In this document: in pieces, positions 43,161 through 54,644 of the stretch | Position numbering within the stretch: position 1 is the stretch's first letter | Layout: each line of letters opens with the position of its first letter | Translations under genes and position numbers: made by a program | The notes under the pieces: generated by a model | Told to the model about the DNA's origin: nothing | The model's database searches: none | The model's input: the letters and a program-made list of their open reading frames with translations, nothing else | NCBI RefSeq assembly: GCF_036850765.1 | Contig: NC_089493.1 | Location: 216,998,744-217,062,743, forward strand | From: Saccopteryx bilineata | Lineage: Eukaryota > Chordata > Mammalia > Chiroptera > Emballonuridae | DNA length: 64,000 bases | Direction of reading: 5' to 3'

Positions 43161-45320
43161 CTTTGAGGGTGGAAGCAATATGCAATTTTAAAGAAATAGT
43201 GCTTCATGTTTGGAGGAAATTACTTTAGTGGTCAAAGTCAAAGTCTTAGTCAGAAATAGGGAATTTCAAGCTCTAAGGCCAAAAGATGCCTTTGCAAACA
43301 AACAGCATCTCTGGAGAAAGCAGTGTGGTGTTAACTTCCACTTAAATTCTTTGGCTATGGTGAGAAATAAAGAAGAAGGCAAGAACAAAGGGCTCAGATT
43401 TCCAGGAAGAAATGATTTGAGGAGATTCCCTTGTAAAGGAGATAAAATGACCCCAGCAATGTAACATGGGCAAAGGGCTAAGGAGAGATAATCAAAGGGA
43501 TGCTCCCTATGCTGGGCATGGCAGACTGCAACTAGAATTGGTGATAACTGAAGCAGTAGTAAGTGTTCCTTTTTCACATGGTTATTCTCTTATAATAACC
43601 TCAAGCCTTCAAAAGAAGTGTTGTAAAGCACGACAGCCTAGTGTCTGCTGTGTTTAGGGAATAAAGACTTCCTAGCTAAGGGTTTCACTAGGGAAAGTAC
43701 AGGTAATAAAAAGTGGGAAGAAAGCCAAGGGGACTGAGACAGTGGTGACATCCATGTGCAAACCACACCCTGAGTGAGGCAAAGAGAACAAGAAGCCTCC
43801 TAGACTACTCAACAACCTAAGGGAAGTTTCTCAAGGCAGTGGGAAGTCCACTAGCAAAAGTTGACTGTCAGAGGACTTGTGTGTCTCCCAGGAATGAGTA
43901 TGCCTTTGTATCCCTGCTTGGCTTGGTTGTCGGCTTGAAAGTGTGGGCTTGGTGAAAACATGGCAATAAATGCAACAACTAAGGGATTTTTGTCAATTAT
44001 AGTCCATGTACGTGAAGGTCTGATGAGTCCAATCTCATGGCATCTCACGAATATGAACATAACCAGCTATTCAACTGTAAGAGTGCCTGCAGGACAACAA
44101 CATTCACCTCTACCATCTGTTAAAATGCCTTCTTTTAGACATTTTAATTGATGTTTTAATTATTGATAAATATCTTCATAGTAAATAGTTGCCAACCAAG
44201 AGTTGAAGGAAAGTCAAATCTTCTAGGATCATCACAGCAGTAGAAGAAAACGAGAAGATTTCAGAGTGTCTAAATCAAGAAACCCCTTCCCCTATAGGAT
44301 AGCGTCACCAGGACCTGGCCCAGGCTATGCTGCTCAGAGCTCCAGTTCAGGGCACCTCAGCAGGTCACCCACCCCTGTCACACACTGACTGCCTTTCAAA
44401 CTTGGAATTGCTCCATTAGAGAGCCATCATTACCCACTACAGAACTTCTAAGAGAAAATTGAATCAAATAAATTATTAGCAATTTCATAATAAATTTCAA
44501 ATCATCTTCCATACATTTTCCTCAAACTGCCAGAGTAATTTATATATTAAACATTTAGATAGTACCATCCTTCCTTGTCAAGTCTCCCTCCTGAGAAATT
44601 CAGTAAAGAAGAGACCATTATATTCTGGGAGAGTTTAAGTTAAGAAAGGCCTCAAGGCAGACCTTGAGCTAGAAGACGTCTCAAAGTCCTGCCAGCACTG
44701 TGATTTTATGATTTCAGATGAAGATTCTGATAGCACATTGAGAAACTTTGCCCAAAGAGAAAAGGAAGCCAGTGGAAAAGCCAGCCTTAGGAAATGCCTC
44801 GCTTCTTGGGCGATCTCCTAAAACATGGAATATATTTTTGAACAGTAGATAATCATGTAGTCCCTTTAGTCAGAACTTCTTTTGGAAGAAGTGATCAGTA
44901 GAAGACAGTATTTGTTTGCATTTGTAAACATTCCAAAAACAACATACAGAAGGACAAGTGAGCCTTAAAAAATAATCATGAGATTTTTGGTCTTGGTCCC
45001 GCACAAAATTTCAAGCATAACCAGCATTTATGTTTCTAGTAACAGTGTGGACCAAAGTTCATTTCTCCCTTGTATTTTAGACAGTATGTTAATATTTGTC
45101 AGCTCCAAACAGAAAAAATATTGACACAGTGATTTCAAAGCAAAGTTACAGTCATGTGGGCCTGAAACACTGGGGCCATCAGAAATGTGTTCTTCACTCA
45201 AATCCCCATGTCTTTTAGGTTGCTCTGATGTTACAATTACTGTACACATTCTTTCCATCTTCTCTAATTTTCCCAATGCAGAGCTCAGAAATGTTATTAA
45301 CTTCATAGAGTGTGCGTGGA
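43161..45320. other. Unassigned sequence
   Basis: No feature recognised on either strand. Confidence 0.4.
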
Positions 45321-45367
45321 CACACACACACACACACACACTCACACACTCACGTGCACGCACACAC
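45321..45367. repeat. (CA)n microsatellite, imperfect
   Basis: Runs of CA interrupted by CT and CGTGCACG units. Confidence 0.95.
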
Positions 45368-46499
45368 AGAAAAGGCTCAGCTTGTCAACAGCTTTGGCAA
45401 AGTAAAATGTAAATGGTAATTAGAAACATGTGTTTCCAGCAAAGAGGCATAGAAACTAAAAGGTCATCTTTTTCCAAATGACCTAACGAGAAAAGCCTGG
45501 AGTGCTGGCTACAGTATAATGGTTTTACACAGCTTTTAACTCGGACTTCCTGTTTTAAAACAGTGCAGTTTACTGATCCTGTAGCAAATATGAATTGTCA
45601 CTTAATGTCAACAGAATTAGGCCTCACAATACCACCTGCCTCCTGCAATCTCCTCATTGTTAGAGCCATCAGCTGAGGAGAGCTGATTTACCAACCCAGA
45701 ATGACCATTTAGAACCTAGTGCCAGGATTGCTGCCAAGTTGAGAACAAGGGTTTCATGTAGAAGAGAGCCCATGAGGTACTTTACATTAATGCCAATTGA
45801 AATATGCATGAATAGACCAAAGGGAAAAGTAGTTGTTCTGCATCAGACTATCAGCGAATGCTTCTTAGATCCCAGAGCTAAGATGTTGATGCTGAATAAT
45901 TTTAATTGCCCAGAGACAAGAGACACACACTGGCTGAAAATGCCTTATAGTAGAAACTCACAGACACCCAAATTGTCATTTTAAATAGATACCTTTGTAA
46001 ATGTGTATTTTATCACTCTCATATTTATTCAGTGTAGTATGATGCTTCATTAAGTATTCATTTTGCTTGTCTGTTTCATTGCCTCAGTTCTCCTGTCTGA
46101 AACACCTAACTAAAGCTATGAGGAGAATGTTTATCCAAGATTCCAAAGAATTTAAAATGCAACAACAGCAATGAGAACCCAGCTACTTACTTCTTAGCCT
46201 CTCTTGTAGCTAAGTGTGCTTACATGATTAAACAGGCCTGTAGGAGGGATTTCTACAACTTTGGAATCACGTTTCAATAGATGGTTGATTTTGAATTAAT
46301 TATCTGTGTCCTAATAATTGTCTGTGAAATGGTGACAACTAGAGCAACCTTGGGTGACAGAGCTAGCCTGACAGCCCTGTACCATTCATATGTTCCATGA
46401 GAGAGAAATAAACTTCTATTATTCTTAAAACACTATAGATTAGGTCCACTTTGTTGTAGCAGCTTAGCCTGTACCTCAGCTGATACAAAGGGAGCATCA
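45368..46499. other. Unassigned sequence
   Basis: No feature recognised. Confidence 0.4.
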
Positions 46500-46520
46500 A
46501 GAAGTTACATCTACTCATTT

Positions 46521-46878
46521 GTGTGTGTGTGTGTGTGTGTGTGTGTGACATAGACAGAGAGAAACAGAGAGAGAGACAGACAGGAAAGGAGAGATGTGAC
46601 AAGCATCAATTCTTTGTTGTGGCTACTTAGTTGCTCATTGATTGCTTTCTCATATGTGTCTTGACCAGGGGGGCTACCACAGAGTGAGTGACCCCTTGCT
46701 CAAGCCAGTGACCTTGGGCTAAAGCTAGCAACCTTGGAGTCATGTCAATGATCCCATGCTCAAGCCAGCAACTACACACTTAAGCTGATGGGCTCGTGCT
46801 CAAGCCGGCGACCTCATGGTTTCAAACCTGGGTCCTCTGTATCTCAGTCCAATGATCTATCCACTATGCCATCAGCCT
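46521..46878 (-). mobile_element. Bat tRNA-derived SINE with internal repeats and target-site duplication
   Basis: On the minus strand the head lies near 46878, with an A-box-like GCATAGTGGATAGATC and GGTTTGAAACC for the B-box. The body holds at least four spaced copies of a GGCTTGAGC-type motif, then CATATGAGAAAGCAATCAATGAG. The 3' end is a (CA)n run, seen as (GT)n at 46521-46548, in place of a poly(A) tail. The flanks at 46500-46520 and 46879-46899 are an identical 21-bp duplication (start AGAAGTTACATC, end TCATTT). The right edge CATTTTAACC fits the L1 endonuclease site TTTT/AA. Confidence 0.96.
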
Positions 46879-46899
46879 AGAAGTTACATCTACTCATTT

Positions 46900-47559
46900 T
46901 AACCTTTACATATTTCATGTACATATTTTGAACTGCCCACTTCATTAAGTAAACCAAAAAGAAAGTGACCAAGAATAGGCTAATAATCCTCATTCTTGCC
47001 TATGCTGGAATCCATATCAGACTTTAAGATCAAATAGTTCTGAGATCTGTTCTCAGAACAGATGAGAATGAGGATTGATGGAGTTTCAAATTCAATAGTC
47101 TAATAATGTTCTACACTGTACTATAACTTGAAGTAAACTAGAAGTAAATTATTTTTATGGCATTATAGCAAAAGAGATACATCTGTAAGTTCTGTTTCTT
47201 TAATTTCCCATATAAGACTTTAAATATATGCATTTCCTTAATAATTACTCTACAATATTTTTAATCTCTTTCTTTCTACTGTCTCCTTCCCTTACCCTTA
47301 GTCACACAAAAGTCTATTCCAATTTATAAAATACCTTCACTGGATTCTTCTGCCACTCTGATAAGTTTCTTATTTTATTTATTACATTTTCTGCTGAAAT
47401 TTTTCAAACATGTGGTTTTTAGATCAATTGCCTCTAAGCCTACATTCTCTTGCTGTCCTTAAATACCTAAAACCTATATCTGCTTCATCCCAATCTATTA
47501 AAAATTTAAAAGATAACTACTCTGTTTTCCTGATCTGGATATTCTTGGGCTATTTATTT
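46900..47559. other. Unassigned sequence
   Basis: No feature recognised. Confidence 0.4.
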
Positions 47560-47980
47560 ATACATCCAACATACATTTATTAAGCTTCGCCCATGTATCA
47601 TGGGATACAAAACACAGTGCTTGAAGATCTCATCCTTTTGTACCATTGGGCTGTTTGAAAGTTTCTCCTTTAATTTGTCTCAATTTTCATGGAAACACCA
47701 TTCTGTTTCTTCTCTTACTGATCTGATTATTCTATTCTCTTTCTTGGCTATTCTTCTTCCAATACTACTTAATAAAGGTTTTCTCTTATGTTCAGTACCA
47801 GGTCCTCTGTTCTGCCTCTCTTCTTTTCTTCCTTTCAAAAATAGATTCAGTTACCCTGGCTTTGATTATCACCTCTTGTCAATGATTCTCATCTATAGGT
47901 ATAAATTTCCACGTACGCTTCAACTTCATATTTCCAGTCATACCTCATTACCACACTACCCTCGAAATCCCAACATATTC
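47560..47980. mobile_element. Possible ancient LINE remnant
   Basis: The left part resembles an L2 3' end in reverse (ACATTTATTAAGCTTCGCCCATGTATC, ACACAGTGCTTGAAG). Further right, AGGTCCTCTGTTCTGCC, GATTATCACCTCTTGTCAATG, TATAAATTTCC, and CAACATATTCAAAACTAAATTAAA follow the order of another old mammalian LINE ORF. The identity is uncertain. Confidence 0.35.
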
Positions 47981-48204
47981 AAAACTAAATTAAATTTATT
48001 TTCCTCATAATTACTCCTATTCCATACTCTACCTAGTATATCCCCCTAGTACATTGCCCTATCTAAATGTACATTAGCTTCTCATCTTTCTTAAAACTAA
48101 ACTAAATTTATTTTCCTTATAATTACTTTCATTTCATACTCTACCTAGTATATCCCCCTAGTATATTCCCCTACCTAAATGTATATTAGCTTCTCATCTT
48201 TCTT
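47981..48204. repeat. 112-bp tandem duplication
   Basis: 47981-48092 and 48093-48204 are head-to-tail copies of one 112-bp unit. Both begin AAAACTAAA and end TCTCATCTTTCTT. I count about 10 mismatches and no gaps, about 91% identity, so the duplication is old. Confidence 0.93.
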
Positions 48205-48689
48205 TTTTCTCTTACAGGTTAGCCAAGTCTTCCTCAACAATAGTAGGGACTGGAGTTCAAACCAAAGCAAGGAATTTCCTTGGCTGCTTTAATTAAGGCC
48301 AACTCACACATGGTAACAGGAGAGTAAGCACATGCCTTTTCTCAGAGCATGGATTCTTCCATGCAGTGCCAAGTAATTGGGAGAAAAAAGAAAGGAAGCT
48401 CAATAAGCAATTACATAATTTACTACCAATATGTACCTGACAAAAATTAAAGGAAGAATATACATAATCCCCCAAAGAGTTCGCAAATATTCAGGCTTAG
48501 ATGAGTATATATTTATAAAAGCATTTTACTCCACAACCAGATTAGACCAGTACTCCTGTTTCTTTCAATTTTCACATTACTATGAAATGGGAAGCTACAT
48601 GTTTCCTTTTCTTTCCTTTACTATGGTTAATATTAAACTTACCTATTGTCCTCTTAGTTTGGTTAAACATTTTGTCAATACTAATTCAA

Positions 48690-48815
48690 ACTAATATTTG
48701 CATCCTTATGTTCACTGCAGCATTATTTACAATACCCAAGATCTGGAAACAGCCCTACAGCAGAGGAGTGAATAAAAATGCTGTGGTACATATATACCCT
48801 GGAATACTAAGAGAC
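48690..48815 (+). mobile_element. LINE-1 ORF2 C-terminal fragment
   Basis: GCATCCTTATGTTCACTGCAGC, ATTATTTACAATACCCAAG, ATCTGGAAACAGCCC, GTGGTACATATATACCCTGG and AATACT match the last part of L1 ORF2 before the 3' UTR. It is a short isolated piece. Confidence 0.85.
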
Positions 48816-50423
48816 CTGTTTTTCTTGGATTACTTTTTACATATGTTTGCATGTTTCAAAAAAACTATAATATCTATTTCTGTCTTATTGTTTGCCTCAT
48901 TTCACACTCTCATAATTTTCCTTATATGCTTTATCATTCAGTGTTCTTAAATGCAAACAGATGCAAAGAAATTCTTACAGAATGCATATAAAATGTCCAG
49001 GATTACTGAAGGGTCAGGCTTGAAGGCTACTAAGTCAATATCAATGCCTAAACTGAACTGAGGGACTATCCAGCAAAAATTCCACATAGATAGCCCCAGG
49101 AGCCCAGTACATGACACCAAATATTCTTCAACTGCTGCCCTATAATGCCAGGTGTCTCTGCCACCACCTTCACCTGAATTGACTTACTCATTGTGCCTAC
49201 TTTTTCCCACTGCTCACTTCTGAACTGAAGTCTTACTGAGGGCCATCTAATTGATGATATTTCAGTTACATGACTATCATATCTGCAAGGGATGATGGAA
49301 AAGTGATTTATTGCTCTCAGCTTTGGAAAGGGACTAATAAGGTAAGTACAGGTAATATCCTCAAACTAGAAAAAATATCCAAGGGCTCTGTGCAAACAAA
49401 AAGGGCTGGCAAATGTTCATTATATTTACTCACTGGCTTCCATTTCCAATTTCTCTATCTTTGCCAATATTGCTCTTATTTTACCAAGTAATCAAGGCTT
49501 CCACTACCACTCATGTGTGTATCTTTTCTTCAGTTCTTAGATCTTATTAATCAACAACTATTTTCAAGCCATCCACTACTTGTCAACATAAGTATTGGTG
49601 CTGGGGAGGTGAGAGTTCAAAATAAGTATAATCCATAATTTGGCCAAAATTTTGAGATAACATACAGAAAAATATTAAAGAAGTATAAGTGGTATATAAA
49701 AATTGACTTTATTACAATAGAAATTGTGAAGAGAAATCAGAATGGATAAGGAAGTCAAGAAAAGATGGTTTTATAGAAGAATTTAGTATTCAATTAGGCC
49801 TTAAGTTTTACCTGCAGGTTGAGATTGTATATATAAATTTACTGTGCTCTTCCTAAGACCTCATTAAAATAGTTATACGGAAACAGAAAGTTATGAACCT
49901 ATAATAAGTACTACTTATTCAGGAACAATGAGCAAATCATACTGAGAGAATACCCACCAAAGATCCCACCCACACTGTCCAGGGGGAACATAGACCCAGA
50001 GAGGGTCCATGGGCAGACAAGAGACTTCAGTAACATTATGGAAGATGTTAAGCAGATAGATGAATAACAGATGTGGACAAAACCACAGATTTAAAAAGCT
50101 TTTCCCCAAAAAATATAGCTAATAAAGAGATCTAGTATTAGTCCCCATTAACTTGAGACTCATGCAACATACTAGAGAAAACAATAGTGACTAGGTTTTT
50201 ATGGCCTTTGAAGAAGAATGAATGTTTTCCCTCTAGAAAAATTGAATGAGTTTAGAGAAAGACCACCCCATTCTGAAACAGCATTTCTCTAGCATAAATG
50301 TCAGTTCTCCAACCAAGTGTAATCCCTTCCAATCATGAACCACATCCCAAAAACACAGATTTCCCATTTAGTTTGTAAGGTTTTCCTTCTAAATATAACA
50401 ACATCAGACTTAAAAAAAAAACA
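48816..50423. other. Unassigned sequence
   Basis: No gene seen. 49060-49340 has the look of an old interspersed repeat, but I cannot assign it. Confidence 0.35.
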
Positions 50424-50435
50424 AAAACATGCGAG

Positions 50436-50609
50436 CCTGACCTGTGGTGGTTCAGTAGATAAAGCCTCAACCTAGAATGCTGAGGTCACTAGCTCAAAAC
50501 CCTGGACTTGCCTGGTCAAGGTACATATATGGGAGTTGATGTTTCCTGCTCCTCCCTCCTTCTATCTCTCTCCTCTCTAAAATTAATAAATCAAATCAAA
50601 TCAAATAAA
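50436..50609 (+). mobile_element. Rhin-1-type SINE with target-site duplication
   Basis: The head reads CCTGACCTGTGGTGGTTCAG and TAGATAAAGCCTCAACCTAG (A-box part), with CTAGCTCAAAACCCTGGAC at the B-box position. GCCTGGTCAAGGTACATATATGGGAG and TTGATGTTTCCTGCTCCTCC follow, then an A-rich tail AAATCAAATCAAATC. The flanks AAAACATGCGAG (50424-50435) and AAAACATGCAAG (50610-50621) form a 12-bp duplication with one change. A truncated copy lies at 63938-64000. This SINE type is reported from horseshoe bats and relatives. Confidence 0.9.
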
Positions 50610-50621
50610 AAAACATGCAAG

Positions 50622-51062
50622 ATGCAAGGAAGAAGTAAAAGTCAACCTAAATATATGACCACAAAGAAAACAAAACTGAAAACATTTTTAAACCCCTTAA
50701 TTATTATATTGTGTCTATAACATATAAACAAGGTGTATAAAAGAGCAATAATCAGAGGAAAAAAAGAGCTCTTGAAAATTAAATAGATTAATGAATTAAA
50801 AACTTTAAATGATGGATTGAAAGAAAATATATGTATAAAAATTAAAGAAAAAAGAAAGTCTGACACAAACTATGCAAAATATAAAGGAGTGATCTATGTG
50901 TTCAACATGTGACAATAGAAAGAACAGATGGAGAGAAAAAAGTTATCAAAGAAAAACGTAAAATAAAATTTCCAAAGTTTACAAAATTGGGTTCCAGCTT
51001 CCAATACTATACTAAAAGAACAGAAATGTTATAAATAAATGAAAAGTGTCATGCCAAGGATG
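50622..51062. other. Unassigned AT-rich sequence
   Basis: No feature recognised. Confidence 0.4.
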
Positions 51063-51070
51063 GCCTAGTG

Positions 51071-51392
51071 CAGGGGTTGGGAACCTATGGCTCGCGAGCC
51101 AGATGTGGATCTTTTGATGGCTGCATCTGGCTTGCAGACAAATCTTTAATAAAAAATAATAATAACATTAAAAATATAAAACATTCTTATGTATTACAAT
51201 CCATTCATTTCCTACTGCTCATGTTCATGGTTGTGGGTGGCTGGAGCCAATCACAGCTGTCCTCCAGGACAACACCAAATTTTTATTGGATAATGCATAA
51301 CGTACACGGATTATTGTATGGCTCTCATAGAATTAAATTTTAAAATATGTGGCATTCATGGCTCTCTCAGCCAAAAAGCTTCCCAACCCCTG
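51071..51392 (+). mobile_element. Non-autonomous hAT DNA transposon, complete
   Basis: A 322-bp element with perfect 13-bp inverted termini (CAGGGGTTGGGAA). It is flanked by an 8-bp target duplication, GCCTAGTG (51063-51070) and GCCTGGTG (51393-51400), with one difference. Internal blocks include TATGGCTCGCGAGCC, GATGGCTGCATCTGGCTTGC and GGCTGGAGCCAATCACAGC. There is no transposase frame. Retained CG-containing termini suggest it is comparatively young for a mammal. Confidence 0.93.
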
Positions 51393-51400
51393 GCCTGGTG

Positions 51401-52888
51401 ATATTTCAGAACCCTATATAAAATAGGAAAGTCTAAAATTTTCCTGAAAAAAAAGAAATATACAGTTTTTTTCCACAGAGAAATTTGAATTTAGAATGTC
51501 ACTTCTCAATAATACTGAACATTGAGGAAAGAGAATGGGGTGGGGAAAGATAAAGCAATGTCTTCAAATTTATGATGGAAATAATTGTCAGAATTTACTT
51601 CTGTAGAATTTAGCCAATCAATAAAAATGTCAAGTATAAAGACATATCAGACATGCAAAAACTCAGACAACTATTCTGTCACATACTCGTTCTTGGTTAG
51701 TTATTTGAGGGTGTGCTTCAGTAAAGGGAGGGCACAATCCAAAAGATAGGAGCCAAAAAAGTAAACCCAAAGAGAAACCTTAACTCAAACCAGAAAAGTA
51801 TTGCAGGAAGTCCCTACGTTACCACTTTATAGCAAACTTTGTGATAACCATCTCACATAGGAAGAAAAAGATAAAGATTAAGTAATGGGGACATTTTAAA
51901 AACATTTAAACATTTGAAAAAAAATGCCTGATATAATAAAGGGTTTGAAAAATAAGGGAAGTGTTATTAAAAAAGAAGCTATGGCAAGAAAAAAGAAAGA
52001 CATTCAAAACTTAGAGAAAAGAAAAATCTGTATTAAAAATTAAAATAAGAATTGTGATTTACTTAGACTTGGAAAGAACAACAGTCATATAGTCATAATA
52101 ATGAAAACTGAAAACTAATCAAATAATCTAACAAAAACTAGTCAAATCAGATTAATATATTACTATAGAGAGAGGACAGAGAGGGAAAATAAGGAGTGTA
52201 AGAGGCCTATATCCTGCATTCAGGTCAGGAAGTAGTTTCTATAATTGCTCATCACAAAATAGCAGTATAGAGATTTAACTAGGTGACAGGGTTAAAGATG
52301 CTTTCCTTGGGAAGTACCACTGGGGCTTGAGGGCACAGGGCAGAGTTAAGTATTAATCAGGTTTTCCATGCCATTTGCTTTTGTATCATATGATGTTAAT
52401 TTTTATTTTGTTTTTTTAAGTTTAATTTTGTTTTGATTTTTTGGCAGAACTGAAGGAGTGAGAGTATACTTCAAAATCATCAAGGTGAAATGAAGAAGCA
52501 AAAGCATAATGTTGGTCTCAGAGTGTTGATCGAAACCACAGCTTGAAAGGAAGGGTGAGACCAGGTTACTGAGATCAGCAGTTTGTTGGGAGCTTTTGTA
52601 AACACCTGAGTAATACGTGGATAAAAGCAGTGTTTTAGGAATATCTGATTGACCCTAGTGTACAAGATAAAGAGAGGGTGAGACTCAATTTTCAGTGTGT
52701 CCCCTCGTCTAATACCCCTGATCTAGGATTATATCTACTGGTAGTTTCTCTACTACCAATTCATTTTCCACTCATAAAATATAATCATCAGCACTCCTCT
52801 TACTTGTGAAGTGGTGCCAAGATAAAGTCAAATTCGCATTCAGGGCTCTTCAAAATCAAGATCAGGGGTTATCAGGACTAGCTTCTCC
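51401..52888. other. Unassigned AT-rich sequence
   Basis: No feature recognised. It includes A-rich runs with no microsatellite worth naming. Confidence 0.4.
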
Positions 52889-52930
52889 TTAATATTATTG
52901 AAGGACACCATTAATGTTATTGAGGGACAC
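52889..52930. repeat. 22-bp period tandem duplication
   Basis: TTAATATTATTGAAGGACAC (52889) and TTAATGTTATTGAGGGACAC (52911) are adjacent copies that differ at two positions. Confidence 0.85.
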
Positions 52931-52982
52931 TTTTTAAAACTACATGACTTCTGGACATCTCAAACCAGACCATCTAGGTAAC

Positions 52983-53140
52983 AGTTCTCAAAATGTGGTC
53001 CCTAGACTAGCAGCATCATTGTCACTTGGGAACTTGTTAGCAAGTAAATTCTTCGATCCCACCCCATAATACTAAATCAGTCTGGGCTCTCCAGGTCATT
53101 CTGATACTTGCTGAGACTAAGAGCTACTGCTGTATGGTAT
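52983..53140 (+). mobile_element. MER5A-type hAT-Charlie element
   Basis: CAGTTCTCAAAATGTGGTCC, CTAGACTAGCAGCATCATTG, TCACTTGGGAACTTGTTAGC and CGATCCCACCCC match the left two thirds of MER5A. The right part is diverged. Confidence 0.88.
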
Positions 53141-53569
53141 ATTGATTCTAGTCAAGGTTTTGGAGTCAGGCAACTAATAAACGACCTTGAGCAAGGTAGT
53201 CATAAGAATGCATGGCAAATTCAACATAATCCTTTACAACACATGAACATCCAGCAGTAGAAGCTTCTTCCTTCTCTTACTTTTTTCTCCATCACCTGAT
53301 CTTAAGCTATACTTCATTTCCATCCTGAGCTGCTAAGCAGTCTTCTTGGAGGACAACTATGGAATCCATTACAGCGTCAGGAGCCACACTGTGACCTGCA
53401 GGGGAACATTTTGGCACTCACTGTGGCCTCACAGCCTTTCTTCCTCTTTGGGTTCTTTTCCCTTCTCACCTAGCTCCTTCCCACCTCCACCATCCTGCCC
53501 TCACCCACATAAGCTTTGGGTCTCTGAGATTCATCACTTTTGATACCAAGAATGCTCTACGCGTGTCTC
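53141..53569. other. Unassigned sequence
   Basis: No feature recognised. Confidence 0.4.
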
Positions 53570-53875
53570 TCAAAAATCCTATTTTACTTTCAGGTCAAAA
53601 TTCAAATGATTGTTATCTCCTTTTTTAAATCTTCAGATAGTCCCAACCTTGAATAGAATATTCCTAAGTGATCTCAGAACACTTCTGCATTTCTATTATG
53701 GTCTTTAACATGTGCGTGCTTTAATACAACTCCCAGTATACTTCCTACAACATACATGAAACTTTAAAGAGCAGAGATCAGATTTGTTCATCTTATCATG
53801 TCCCTGTATGGTACCTTGCATTGAACTTTCAGTTCTTATTAACTGAATTGAATTGAATGAACCTCTTTTGCTCAG
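53570..53875 (+). mobile_element. L2 LINE 3' end
   Basis: AGAACACTTCTGCATTTCTATTATG, GAAACTTTAAAGAGCAGAGATC, TTGTTCATCTTATCATGTCCC, TATGGTACCTTGCATTG and AACTGAATTGAATTGAATG match the L2 3' end (CTCCATGAGGGCAGGGA..GTTCACTGCTGTATCCC..GCCTGGCACATAG..GTTGAATGAATGAATG). Confidence 0.75.
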
Positions 53876-54010
53876 AAATCTTTAGTTATACCAATGTGTC
53901 TATGTCATCAAGCCTAACATCAGAATCTTGCCATCTTTTGTGGATGCATCATGACTACCCAGTTTTATTTCCTACTTGACCCCAACACCAATACATCAAT
54001 ACAGTTTCAG
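53876..54010. other. Unassigned sequence
   Basis: Short interval with nothing recognised. Confidence 0.4.
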
Positions 54011-54572
54011 CAGTGATTCTTAGCACCAGCTGCATATTATAATCCTCCTCAGAGCTTTTAAGAAATATCATTGCCCAAATCTCTCCACCAAAGATTTTTA
54101 AAATCAGTGAAGAGTGAGGCCTAGGAATCTATATTTTTGAATGGTATTGTGGGGCAAACAGCTGTGTTAGGCTTGCTCACAGGTTTACCAGCTGCAAGCA
54201 CTTTGCCTGATTGGTGCATGGGTGCATAGCAGTGCCACATGTGTGTGGTCTGTGTAAGGCTGCAGGCACTTTCCCTGGGTGGCAATTCTCCCAGATCGCT
54301 CTCCTGCCATGGTGAGGTGCGGTTTTCCCTGCTCCTCTGCACTTCACTGCAAATAGCAGATTTTCCTTTGTTTATTAGCTATTTTCCTTTTGTCATTTAT
54401 TCACTCACCCATCTTTGCAAGCCTCCAATAAACAGGTATGGCCTGATGCTTTCAGCTCTGCAGTTCTCTACTATCTGCCCAGACTCAATGGGATCCTGCC
54501 TGGCCTTGGCCAATGGCATTACAGGCACTTTACATGATTCTAATGTGCAACGATGGTTGAGAAATGTTGAGC
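54011..54572 (+). mobile_element. MER5A-type element, interrupted by a solo LTR
   Basis: The left part (to about 54147) has CAGTGATTCTTAGCACCAGC, GCCCAAATCTCTCCACC and GGCCTAGGAATCTATATTTTTG. The right part (54520-54572) resumes with TTTACATGATTCTAATGTGC and GGTTGAGAAATGTTGA, the MER5A 3' terminus. A retroviral LTR lies between them, so the LTR is the younger insertion. Confidence 0.82.
54148..54512 (+). mobile_element. Endogenous retrovirus solo LTR (about 365 bp)
   Basis: The segment starts TGTGGGGCAAACAGC and ends CCTTGGCCA (TG...CA), inside a disrupted MER5A. A short direct repeat, ATGGTAT (54141-54147) and ATGGCAT (54513-54519), flanks it with one mismatch. The exact end and the duplication length (6 or 7 bp) are uncertain. 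It holds an inverted CCAAT-like ATTGG near 54210 and a polyadenylation signal AATAAA at 54427-54432, both on the plus strand. No viral gene is present: this is what remains after LTR-LTR recombination. The TGTGGGG start resembles class II (beta-like) LTRs, which is inference. Confidence 0.75.
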
Positions 54573-54644
54573 TAGTTTTACCACACTTTTTCCTGATAGC
54601 CATTCATTCACCTTGAGTAATATTTTCATGTTTTTCTATCAATC

